Shown here one piece after another: positions 40,378 to 47,709 of a stretch of 64,000 nt of DNA (position 1 is the first letter of the stretch; the number at the start of each line of letters is the position of its first letter). This stretch comes from Mesorhizobium sp. YIM 152430. GTDB lineage: Bacteria > Pseudomonadota > Alphaproteobacteria > Rhizobiales > Rhizobiaceae. The translations under genes were made by a program, and so were the position numbers. The DNA is taken from assembly GCF_029210365.1 (NCBI RefSeq), contig NZ_JARGES010000046.1:124001-188000 (forward strand), given 5' to 3'. The notes under the pieces are model-generated. The model worked only from the letters and a program-made list of their open reading frames with translations. It was not told the origin of the DNA and did not search any database.

Positions 40378-40934
40378 GAATCGGCTTTCGCTGCGTCGTC
40401 ATCCTGCGTGGCGGCCCGCACCATGAGGATCAGATAGGAGATGATGGCCGCGACCGATCCGATGACGATGATCGCGCGGAAGGGCAGCGTCGGGATGGTG
40501 AAGATGCCCTGGACGCCGAAATATTCGCCCGTGCGCCACGCCTTGGTCATTTCGGGAAAGGACGCATAGGTGATGGCGGCGAAGACGGCGGCGCCGACGA
40601 TAAGGAAGATGACGTCGATGGCGCGCATCAGGCCCGGCGCGACCTTGCGGATGTAGTTGACGAAAAAATCCGCGCGCGTCATCCGCCCGGCGAGAACGGC
40701 GGCGGAGATTTGCAGGAAGACGATGGCGACGACCGAGCGCGCCGCCATCTCGGCGACGCCGGTGATCGGGCTCGACAGAAAATTGCGGCCGACGACGTCG
40801 GCGACGATCAGGAACATCAGGAGAAAGATCCAGATCGTGCCGATGGCCGCGAGCGCATTGGCGGCGATGCCGAACAGGCCAGCGTCGACCGGCCGGCCGG
40901 TGCCTTCCTCGATGTCGGGGATCGGTGCGCTCAT
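40374..40934 (-). CDS. TRAP transporter small permease (DctQ)
   Basis: A 186-residue membrane protein with four helices, partner of DctM. The conserved TVADVVGRNFLSSPITGVAEM-like motif of DctQ is present, here with MFLIVADVVGRNF followed by LSSPITGVAEMAARS. It lies 68 nt after dctP and overlaps dctM. With DctP and DctM it makes a complete tripartite importer. Confidence 0.93.
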   Translation of the reverse strand: MSAPIPDIEEGTGRPVDAGLFGIAANALAAIGTIWIFLLMFLIVADVVGRNFLSSPITGVAEMAARSVVAIVFLQISAAVLAGRMTRADFFVNYIRKVAPGLMRAIDVIFLIVGAAVFAAITYASFPEMTKAWRTGEYFGVQGIFTIPTLPFRAIIVIGSVAAIISYLILMVRAATQDDDAAKADS

Positions 40935-41002
40935 GAAGGACTTTCAGGCGTCGCAAAGAGGGTTGCGGCCGGCGGTTGCCCGCCGGCGGCATCGTGTTTC
41001 GA

Positions 41003-42064
41003 TCAAAGACCTTCGTCCCAGTCGCGCAGCGGCGTCACGCCACGCTCGCGCAACTCGGCGAAATAAGCCTTGAGCACGGTCTGCGCCGCTTCGCCATTGG
41101 CTTCGAGCCAGGGGCCGACGACATTGGGCAGGCTCTCGACCCATTTCCTCTTTTCCTCCTCCGGCAATTCGGAGATGACCAGGCCCTCGGCCTCCATCTT
41201 CTCGATCGCCGTATTGGCCTGCTCGGTGACATAGGCGCCATGGGCGAGCGACGTGGCCTTGCCGGCTTCGAGGATCGCATTCTGCACCTCTTCGGGCTGG
41301 CTGTCGAAGAAGTCCTTGTTGGCCGCGATGCCGCCGAAATACATCGCGCCGATGCCGACGCGGGTTAGGTTCGGCGCAACCTCGTAGACGCGGGTCGGCA
41401 GGATGCCGGAGGCGAAGGAGAGCGCGCCTTCCGATACGCCGGTCTGGATGTCGGTGTAGTAGGTGGTCAAGGCGCCGTCGACGGGCGTCGCGCCGGTCTG
41501 CTGAAGCCAGTTGGCCGAGGTGCCCGGCGCATTGATGCGCCGGTTGGCCATGTCGGACAGGGCGTTGATTTCGAAGTTGGCGTAGACGTCGTAGCTGTCG
41601 GTGATCAGCGAGGAGAGGTGGACCATGTTCTCGCCCTCCCAGCTATCGCGCAGTTCGGGCAGTTCGGCCGTCAGCTTGTCGAAGATCTCGATCAGCATTT
41701 CGTGGTCGGAGGTGGCGAAGGGCGTGAAATAGGTCACGTTCTGGAGCGGCATGGCCGAGCCTTCCCAGACCGTGCCGACCATGCCGATGTCGACGATGCC
41801 GTCGCTGACGGCCGCGCGGGTGTCGGTGAACCTGTAGAGCGTGCCGCCATAGGACTCGACCCATTCCACCTTGTAGTTGCCGCCCGCCTCCTCGAGCAGA
41901 CGGTCGACTTCCGGCTGGAACGAGTTCTTCATCGCATAGGCCCAGATGTTCTGGACCGGATGGCTGGAGCCGATGTTGATGGTGATGGTTTCCTGAGCGT
42001 ATGCGGTGCCGGCGAGCATGGTGCCGGCAAGTGTCGCGGCGATCATGTGGCTAATGTGCTTCAT
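41003..42064 (-). CDS. TRAP transporter substrate-binding protein (DctP)
   Basis: A 353-residue periplasmic receptor with a signal peptide (about 1-23, ending AYA). It has the DctP fold: SHPVQNIWAYAMKNSF near the start, the domain around VDIGMVGTV, and the C-terminal EGLVISELPEEEKRKW. The position that holds the carboxylate-binding Arg in most TRAP receptors (KxRxP) reads R-I-N178-A-P, so Arg is replaced by Asn. The ligand may therefore not be a simple carboxylate. It follows the molybdenum hydroxylase large subunit by 44 nt, suggesting that its ligand is the enzyme's substrate. Confidence 0.93.
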   Translation of the reverse strand: MKHISHMIAATLAGTMLAGTAYAQETITINIGSSHPVQNIWAYAMKNSFQPEVDRLLEEAGGNYKVEWVESYGGTLYRFTDTRAAVSDGIVDIGMVGTVWEGSAMPLQNVTYFTPFATSDHEMLIEIFDKLTAELPELRDSWEGENMVHLSSLITDSYDVYANFEINALSDMANRRINAPGTSANWLQQTGATPVDGALTTYYTDIQTGVSEGALSFASGILPTRVYEVAPNLTRVGIGAMYFGGIAANKDFFDSQPEEVQNAILEAGKATSLAHGAYVTEQANTAIEKMEAEGLVISELPEEEKRKWVESLPNVVGPWLEANGEAAQTVLKAYFAELRERGVTPLRDWDEGL

Positions 42065-42108
42065 GCCAGTTTCCTCCCTGAAACGTGGTTTGAGTGCGCC
42101 TGCTTCTG

Positions 42109-44490
42109 TCAGTGCTGGATGGTCCCGAGAGCGGTCAAAATGCGCTCGGGGGTAAAGGGCATCTGGGTGACGCGCGCGCCGAGCGGGCGCAGCGCATCGT
42201 TGATGGCGTTCATGATGGCGGCCGGCGCGCCGGCGGTGCCGGCTTCGCCCGCGCCCTTGGCGCCGAGCAGCGACTCCCTCGTCGGCGTCTCGACATGGCC
42301 GATGATCATGTCCGGCATCTCGGCCGCCATCGGCACGAGATAGTCGGCCATGTTGGCGTTGAGCAACTGCCCTTCGCCGTCATAGACGCATTCCTCATAG
42401 AGCGCGCCGCCGATGCCCTGCACGATGCCGCCGCGGATCTGCTCGTCGACCAGCATCGGGTTGATGACGCGGCCGCAATCCTCGACGCACCAGTGCTTCA
42501 GGAGCTTGACGAAACCGGTGTCGACATCGACCTCCAGATAGCTCGCCTGGACGCCGTTGGTGAAGGCGAAGGGATATTCGCTGGTGATGTAGTGGCGGGT
42601 GACGACGAGTTCGCGCGGCAGGTCTCTGGCGAGTGTGTCGCCGCGGAAATAGACTATGCGGCCGAGTTCCTCGAGCGGCATCCGCGCCTCGCCGGTCGCC
42701 TTGTCGACGATCCGGCCGTCGGCGATGTCGAGCGCGTCGGGCGCCGCCTGGAGCATGGAGGCGGCGACGACGAGGATGTTCTCGCGCAGCGCAAGACCCG
42801 CCTGAAGCGCGGCCTCGCCGCCGATGCCGGCGCCGCGCGAGGCCCAGGTGCCGCCGCCATAGGGCGTGGTCTGCGTGTCGCCGGTGATGATCCTGACCTT
42901 GGAGACGGGAACGCCGACGCCCTCGGCGACGATCTGCGCCAGCATTCCTTCCGTGCCCTGGCCCTGTTCGGTGACGCCCGACATGGCGACGACCGAGCCG
43001 TCCGGGTCCATCCGCACGGTGCAGCCATCCTGCGCGGAGATGCGCGCGCCGCCGATGCCGTACATGAAGGGGCTGGGATTGGTGAGTTCGATGAACGAGG
43101 CGATGCCGATGCCGCGATGAACGCCTCTCTTGCGGGCTTCGGCCTGGTCGGCGCGCAGCGCGTCGTAGTCGATCATGGCGATAAGCTTGTCGAGGCTGGC
43201 GTGATGGGACAGGCCCTCGAAGCGCATGTTGGCGGCGGAGGTGTAGGGGTAGGCGTCGTCGGCGACGAGATTGCGGCGGCGGATTTCGATCGGGTCGAGG
43301 CCGATAGCCTCGGCAGCCATGTCGACGAGGCCCTCGGTGACGGCGGTGGCGATCGGATGGCCGACCGCGCGATACTGGCAGGTCGGCGTCTTGTTCTGCA
43401 GGACGACGGTGGTGCGGGCGCGGTAGGTCTGGAAATCGTAAGGTCCGCCGCACAGATTGACGACCTGGTTGCCCTCGATGGCACTGGTGCGCGGATAGAC
43501 GGAATAGGGGCCGATGCCGGTCAGGTCGTCGATGTCGAGCGCGAGAATCCTGCCGTTCTCGTCGACGGCGATCCGGCCGTCGATCTCGTGGTCGCGGGCG
43601 TGGATGTCGGTGGAGAAGGATTCGAGGCGGTCGGCGATGAATTTGACCGGACGGCCCATGATCTTCGCGATCGCAGCCGTCGCGACCTCGTCGGGATAGA
43701 CATGGACCTTGATCCCGTAGGAGCCGCCGACATCGCCGCAGATGACGCGGACCTTCGCCTCGGGCAGGTCGAGATGCCGGGCGAAGACCGTCTGCATCAT
43801 GTGCGGGGCCTGCGTCGAGTGATGGACGGTGAGTTGGCCTTCCGAGCGGCTGTAATCGGCCAGGATCGAGCGCGGCTCGAGGCAGACGCCGGTGTGGCGC
43901 CCGGTCTTGAAACGGGCCTCGACGACCATGTGGGCGGAGGCGAAGACGGCGTCGATCTCGCCCTTTTCGTGCAGGCGCTGGAAGGTCAGGTTGTCGCCGA
44001 GTTCGGGATGGATGAGCGGCGTCTCGGCATCGAGCGCGGTGCGCATGTCGACCACGACGGGCAGAGGAGCGAAGGATGCCTCGATGGCGGCAAGACCATC
44101 CTCGGCGGCGGCGCGGCTGTCGGCGACGACGGCCGCGACCGGCTCGCCGACCCATGTCGCGTGCTCGACGGCGACCGCGTGCTGCGGCGCGGATTTGAGG
44201 CCCTTGAGATGCGCCAGCACGGCGACCCATGGGGTGCAGGCGGCGGCGATGTCGGCGCCGGTGAAGACGCGGATGACGCCGGGGACTTCGAGCGCCGGGG
44301 AGATGTCGATCGCCTCGATCTTCGCGCGGGCGTGCGGGCTGCGCAGGAAGGCGACATGGACCATGCGCGGCAGGACGACATCGTCGACATAGCGGCCCGC
44401 GCCGGCGACGAGCTTGCCGGCATTGGGACGCGGGACGGAGCGGCCGATATAGGAATTGGGACGGTCGGGATTGCCGAAAGCGATGGTCAT
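42109..44490 (-). CDS. Molybdopterin-binding large subunit of a xanthine dehydrogenase-family hydroxylase (CoxL-like)
   Basis: A 793-residue Mo-cofactor subunit that would hydroxylate an organic substrate with water-derived oxygen. Family features: YIGRSVPRPNAGKLVAGAGRY at the N-terminus (seen in parts), VHHSTQAPHMMQ, GGSYGIK, GQGTEG and the C-terminal catalytic Glu in GAKGAGEAG (about 747). The substrate-side loop reads QYRAVGHP (about 371-378): neither AYxCSFR of form I CO dehydrogenase nor AYRGAGR of form II, so CO oxidation is unlikely. ATG 44490 overlaps the stop of the iron-sulfur subunit. Substrate unknown; a purine, nicotinate-like heterocycle or aldehyde are possibilities. Confidence 0.92.
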   Translation of the reverse strand: MTIAFGNPDRPNSYIGRSVPRPNAGKLVAGAGRYVDDVVLPRMVHVAFLRSPHARAKIEAIDISPALEVPGVIRVFTGADIAAACTPWVAVLAHLKGLKSAPQHAVAVEHATWVGEPVAAVVADSRAAAEDGLAAIEASFAPLPVVVDMRTALDAETPLIHPELGDNLTFQRLHEKGEIDAVFASAHMVVEARFKTGRHTGVCLEPRSILADYSRSEGQLTVHHSTQAPHMMQTVFARHLDLPEAKVRVICGDVGGSYGIKVHVYPDEVATAAIAKIMGRPVKFIADRLESFSTDIHARDHEIDGRIAVDENGRILALDIDDLTGIGPYSVYPRTSAIEGNQVVNLCGGPYDFQTYRARTTVVLQNKTPTCQYRAVGHPIATAVTEGLVDMAAEAIGLDPIEIRRRNLVADDAYPYTSAANMRFEGLSHHASLDKLIAMIDYDALRADQAEARKRGVHRGIGIASFIELTNPSPFMYGIGGARISAQDGCTVRMDPDGSVVAMSGVTEQGQGTEGMLAQIVAEGVGVPVSKVRIITGDTQTTPYGGGTWASRGAGIGGEAALQAGLALRENILVVAASMLQAAPDALDIADGRIVDKATGEARMPLEELGRIVYFRGDTLARDLPRELVVTRHYITSEYPFAFTNGVQASYLEVDVDTGFVKLLKHWCVEDCGRVINPMLVDEQIRGGIVQGIGGALYEECVYDGEGQLLNANMADYLVPMAAEMPDMIIGHVETPTRESLLGAKGAGEAGTAGAPAAIMNAINDALRPLGARVTQMPFTPERILTALGTIQH

Positions 44491-45008
44491 TCGGCAGCCT
44501 CCTTCAGGGCCGGGACGGGCACGCCGCAGCGCTTCGCGGCAGTCGCCTCGATGGCATCGACGATCGCCTCGTAGCCGGTGCAGCGGCAGTAATTGCCGGA
44601 GATGTGCTCGCGGATATGCGCCCGGTCGGGCGTTTCGCCCGTTTCCAGAAGATCGGCGGCGGCGAGCAGCATTCCGGGCGTGCAAAAGCCGCATTGCAGC
44701 GCGTTGCGGGCGACGAATTCGTCCTGAAGATCGGCAAGCTCGCCCGTCTCGGTGACGCCCTCGATGGTCCACACATCCGCGCCGTCGAGCTGGACGGCGA
44801 GCGTCAGGCAGCCGCGCAGGATGACGCCGTCGACGCGCACCGTGCAGGCCCCGCACACGCCCTGTTCACAGCCGGCATGGGAGCCGGTGAGGCCGAGATC
44901 GAGCCGCAGGAAGTCGATCAGGTGCCGACGCGCATCGACGGTGCGGCGCACGCGCTCGCCATTGACCTTCAAATTGATCTCGGTGCTCTGGGCGAATGGT
45001 GCGGTCAT
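44487..45008 (-). CDS. [2Fe-2S] subunit of the molybdenum hydroxylase (CoxS-like)
   Basis: A 173-residue electron-transfer subunit. Plant-ferredoxin-type cysteines are C47, C52, C55 and C67; the second cluster is bound by C106, C109, C141 and C143 in the QCGFCTPG and NYCRCTGY motifs. The start ATG at 45008 lies 11 nt after the FAD subunit. Its stop overlaps the large-subunit start (ATGA). The protein passes electrons from the Mo site to the FAD. Confidence 0.95.
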   Translation of the reverse strand: MTAPFAQSTEINLKVNGERVRRTVDARRHLIDFLRLDLGLTGSHAGCEQGVCGACTVRVDGVILRGCLTLAVQLDGADVWTIEGVTETGELADLQDEFVARNALQCGFCTPGMLLAAADLLETGETPDRAHIREHISGNYCRCTGYEAIVDAIEATAAKRCGVPVPALKEAAE

Positions 45009-45019
45009 CGCGCTCTCCC

Positions 45020-45862
45020 TCATGCCGCGTCGGACTGCCGGAAGTCCGACAAAGCGCGCTTCAGGAGCACGCGCGAGATGTGTTTCTTGTAGCCGGCCGA
45101 ACCGTTGATGTCGTCCGCCGGGTCGAGGTCGTCTTCCAGAGCGAGCGCGGCGTCGTCGACCGAACCGCCGCTTTCGAGGATCGCCATCGCGCTGGAAGCG
45201 ACGACCGGCGCGTCGCCGACGCCGAAGAAGACGAGGCGCGGGGCGGCGGCGGGGCCGGCGATGGCAAGGCCCGCAAGCGCGTAGTCGCCGGAGCGTCGGA
45301 CGAGTTCGCGGATCGACTGGCGCTCGCCGGGCTTGATCTTCGCGATCTCGATGGCGACCAGAATCTCGTCGTCGCGGCGGGTCGTGTCGAACAGGCCGAG
45401 GAAGAAGTCCGCCGCCTTGATTCGGCGCTCGCCGTCGGCTTTCGAGGCGAGAACGATGGTCGCGTCGAGCGCGACGACGCAGGCCGGCAGTTCGGCCGCC
45501 GGGTCGGCATTGGCGAGCGAGCCGCCGATGGTTCCGCGTGTGCGGATGGCGGCGTGCGCGATGAGCGGCGCGGCCTCGGCGAGGATCGGGACGTGACGGG
45601 CGATGATTTCCGACGCCATCAACTCGCAATGGCGCGTCAGGGTGCCGACGCGCACCATGTCGCCGCTTTCGGTGATGCCGGCAAGCTCGTCGATGAAGTT
45701 GATGTCGATGAGGTTCGGGCTCTCGATCAGCCGCAGATTGAGCGAGGCGACGAGGCTCTGGCCGCCGGCCAGCACCTTTTCGTCGCCATCGCCCGCCGCG
45801 AGCAGGTCAAGCGCATGGGCAAGGTCGGTCGCGCGGACATAGCCGATCGGCGCTGGCTTCAT
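45020..45862 (-). CDS. FAD-binding subunit of the molybdenum hydroxylase (CoxM-like)
   Basis: A 280-residue flavoprotein. FAD-binding blocks are AGGQSLVASLNLRL (32-45) and IRTRGTIGGSLANADPAAEL (near 105-124). It is the first gene of the operon. ATG 45862 has a near-perfect GGGAGGA ribosome-binding site; the longer frame upstream lacks conservation and runs through the TetR intergenic region. It accepts electrons from the 2Fe-2S subunit and passes them to an unknown acceptor. Confidence 0.94.
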   Translation of the reverse strand: MKPAPIGYVRATDLAHALDLLAAGDGDEKVLAGGQSLVASLNLRLIESPNLIDINFIDELAGITESGDMVRVGTLTRHCELMASEIIARHVPILAEAAPLIAHAAIRTRGTIGGSLANADPAAELPACVVALDATIVLASKADGERRIKAADFFLGLFDTTRRDDEILVAIEIAKIKPGERQSIRELVRRSGDYALAGLAIAGPAAAPRLVFFGVGDAPVVASSAMAILESGGSVDDAALALEDDLDPADDINGSAGYKKHISRVLLKRALSDFRQSDAA

Positions 45863-45949
45863 CTCGAAATCCTCCCGGACGATCCAACGTGCAAGCCGGA
45901 TCGTTTGCGAGCGCTCCGGCAAGGACCGGTTCCTCATTGCGCTCTTATT

Positions 45950-45961
45950 GATCAAATGATC
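45950..45961. promoter_or_regulatory. Candidate TetR operator in divergent intergenic region
   Basis: Arms GATCA and TGATC flank a 2-nt AA centre, in an AT-rich stretch (ATTGATCAAATGATCTAT). A second palindrome, CGCTTG-G-CAAGCG, lies at 45975-45987. Both sit in the 191-nt gap between the hydroxylase operon and the divergent TetR gene, the usual place for a TetR operator controlling both sides. Confidence 0.5.
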
Positions 45962-46053
45962 TATTATGACGCGACGCTTGGCAAGCGGTTATTTTTCGCG
46001 TCGCCAGATTCGGCGAACGAGGATATGAGGGGCTGCGAGCGGGAAGGGGCGAC

Positions 46054-46662
46054 ATGGCCGGACAGGCAGCGAACGAACGCAAGAGATTTGCGCCCGACGA
46101 GCGTCGGCAGATGATCGTCGACGAGGCGGCGGCGTTTTTTTCCGAGGTCGGGCTGGAGGGGACGACGCGCGAGCTTTCGCAGCGGCTCGGCGTCACGCAG
46201 TCGCTGCTCTATGCCTATTTCGCTTCCAAGGCCGATCTGCTGGAAGCGGTGTTCGAGCGCGTCTATCTCGACCGCCTGTCGCCCGACTGGCCGGTGCTGA
46301 TCGCCGACCGGTCGCTGCCGGTGCGCGAGCGCGCCAAGCGCTTCTACCGCGAATATACCGGTGCGATCTTCACCTATGAATGGATGCGCATCTTCATGTT
46401 CTCCGGCCTTGCCGGCGCAGAACTCAACCGGCGTTATCTCGGCCATCTGGCCAAGCTGATGCTGGAGCCGCTCTGCGCCGAGATGCAGCGCGCGGCCGGA
46501 GCCAAGGGCGGACCGCAGATGGAGGACATCTGGAACCTGCATGGCGGCATCGTCTATATCGGCATCCGCAAATTCGTCTATTGCGTGCCGACGCCCGACG
46601 ATTTCGCCCCGCCGGTCGAAGCGGCGGTGGATCGGTTCTGCGACAGTTTCGGGCTGGAGTGA
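46054..46662 (+). CDS. TetR/AcrR family transcriptional regulator
   Basis: A 202-residue regulator. The N-terminal HTH runs about residues 19-62 (VDEAAAFFSEVGLEGTTREL, then LGVTQSLLYAYFASKADLLE), typical of TetR. The remaining helical domain is the ligand-binding and dimerisation part. GAAGGGG precedes ATG 46054. It is divergent from the Mo-hydroxylase/TRAP operon and likely represses it until the substrate is present. Ligand unknown. Confidence 0.94.
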   Translation: MAGQAANERKRFAPDERRQMIVDEAAAFFSEVGLEGTTRELSQRLGVTQSLLYAYFASKADLLEAVFERVYLDRLSPDWPVLIADRSLPVRERAKRFYREYTGAIFTYEWMRIFMFSGLAGAELNRRYLGHLAKLMLEPLCAEMQRAAGAKGGPQMEDIWNLHGGIVYIGIRKFVYCVPTPDDFAPPVEAAVDRFCDSFGLE

Positions 46663-46707
46663 GGGTAAGCTTTCTGCCTTAATGGGCGTTCTCGGGAGTC
46701 TTCAGGA

Positions 46708-46821
46708 ATGACGTTTGAAATCTTCTTCTGGTACGTCTTTCCGCTCATTGTCGGCGCGGGAGCTTTCGGCTGGATCGCTTGTGATCGCCGCAAGGACCAT
46801 CATCTGCATCCCGGCGAATAG
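46708..46821 (+). CDS. 37-aa single-pass membrane protein
   Basis: An open frame of 38 codons with ATG preceded by CAGGA. The product begins MTFEIFFWYVFPLIVGAGAF, one hydrophobic helix (about 4-25) followed by a charged tail CDRRKDHHLHPGE. Similar tiny helix-plus-charged-tail proteins are common in rhizobia and usually missed. It lies 46 nt after the TetR gene, and its stop is 4 nt from the convergent hicB stop. Function unknown. Confidence 0.5.
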   Translation: MTFEIFFWYVFPLIVGAGAFGWIACDRRKDHHLHPGE

Positions 46822-46824
46822 CGA

Positions 46825-47226
46825 CTACGCCGATTCGAGTTCCATCGCCTTTCTGGCGGCCTGCGCGAGAAAGCCGGAACGCGTATATCCGTGCGACTCC
46901 GCAAAGGCATCGATCTGTTCAAGCACGTCTTCGGGCAGCGTGACGTTCACGCGGACGGCCTTTCTGGCTGCGCTCCGGGCCGAAACCAGGATCGCCACGC
47001 CATCGCGATTGTCGCGATCGGCCATGACCTCTTCGAGCGAAGAGGGCTCGCAAATGGCCTCGCCGTCCGCCACCAGCCCTTCGATGTGAAACGCCAATGC
47101 CTCTTCGGCCATGGCGCGGGCGTCGTCGAGATCCGTGCCGGCGGTAATGACGCCTGGAAAATCGGGAAAGGACACGCCGAAATCGCTGTCGGCATCCTTG
47201 TGGATGAGTCCGATATACTGCTTCAT
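46825..47226 (-). CDS. hicB: HicB antitoxin
   Basis: A 133-residue type II antitoxin. The N-terminal half (1-70) is the degenerate RNase H-like HicB fold with YIGLIHKDADSDFGVSFPDF and PGVITAGTDLDDA. The C-terminal 45 residues form a ribbon-helix-helix DNA-binding domain (RVNVTLPEDVLEQIDAFAES). ATG 47226 is 5 nt after hicA; longer frames overlap hicA. It neutralises HicA and, through the RHH domain, probably autorepresses via the palindrome at 47431-47450. Confidence 0.93.
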   Translation of the reverse strand: MKQYIGLIHKDADSDFGVSFPDFPGVITAGTDLDDARAMAEEALAFHIEGLVADGEAICEPSSLEEVMADRDNRDGVAILVSARSAARKAVRVNVTLPEDVLEQIDAFAESHGYTRSGFLAQAARKAMELESA

Positions 47227-47231
47227 ACCCT

Positions 47232-47420
47232 TTACCTCAGCTTCAGGCCGGATTGTTTCTCGATGCTCTTCAAGGTGCCAATCGGGAGGTCGCGCTTTGG
47301 ATGGGGAACGGTGACGCGACCCGGCTTTTCGGGGTGCTTGAACTGGACGTGACTGCCTTTTCGCGCCACTTCGCTCCAGCCGTCCGACAACAAAGCTGCG
47401 ATGATGTCGGCGCTTTTCAT
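47232..47420 (-). CDS. hicA: HicA toxin (mRNA interferase)
   Basis: A 62-residue toxin with a double-stranded RNA-binding-like fold; cleaves mRNA and tmRNA. The catalytic His is H24 in the RKGSHVQFKHP motif. The HPKRDLPIGTLKSIEKQ segment at the C-terminus is typical. ATG 47420 (MKSADIIAALL) is the family start; an upstream in-frame ATG falls inside the operator region. It is first in the hicA-hicB operon. Confidence 0.94.
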   Translation of the reverse strand: MKSADIIAALLSDGWSEVARKGSHVQFKHPEKPGRVTVPHPKRDLPIGTLKSIEKQSGLKLR

Positions 47421-47430
47421 ATGTCGAGTA

Positions 47431-47450
47431 TATACACACTCGTGTGTATA
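47431..47450. promoter_or_regulatory. hicAB operator palindrome
   Basis: Perfect 9-bp arms TATACACAC and GTGTGTATA around a TC centre, 10-30 nt before the hicA start on the minus strand, so it overlaps the probable promoter. Symmetry and position fit autoregulation by the RHH domain of HicB. Confidence 0.7.
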
Positions 47451-47469
47451 ATTCAATGATGCAAAACGA

Positions 47470-47545
<76 letters not shown>

Positions 47546-47709
47546 TCCACGGGCTGCAAGGCCCGAAAGCATCCTGGCCGTGGCGGCCCGGAAATTGCGG
47601 CGGAACATAGGGAGAGGGGGCAGGGCGGTCAACTGCAAAAACGCCCTGCCGATGGGGCAATCGCGCGCATTCGCGTCAACGTTGCCTCGGGGGTTGAGCG
47701 GGTTGGCGT

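Noticed and set aside
38344-40437. 697-codon open frame antisense to ccdA and TRAP genes
   Set aside because: Its translation is Glu/Asp/Arg-rich and spans two unrelated transporter genes; no domain is visible.
42094-44574. 826-codon open frame antisense to the molybdenum hydroxylase
   Set aside because: Shadow of the CoxL-like coding sequence; it has no recognised motif and the minus strand is clearly coding.
39049-45862. CO dehydrogenase (aerobic carboxydotrophy)
   Set aside because: Subunit order resembles coxMSL, but the large subunit lacks the AYxCSFR motif and the operon carries a TRAP importer instead of cox accessory genes.
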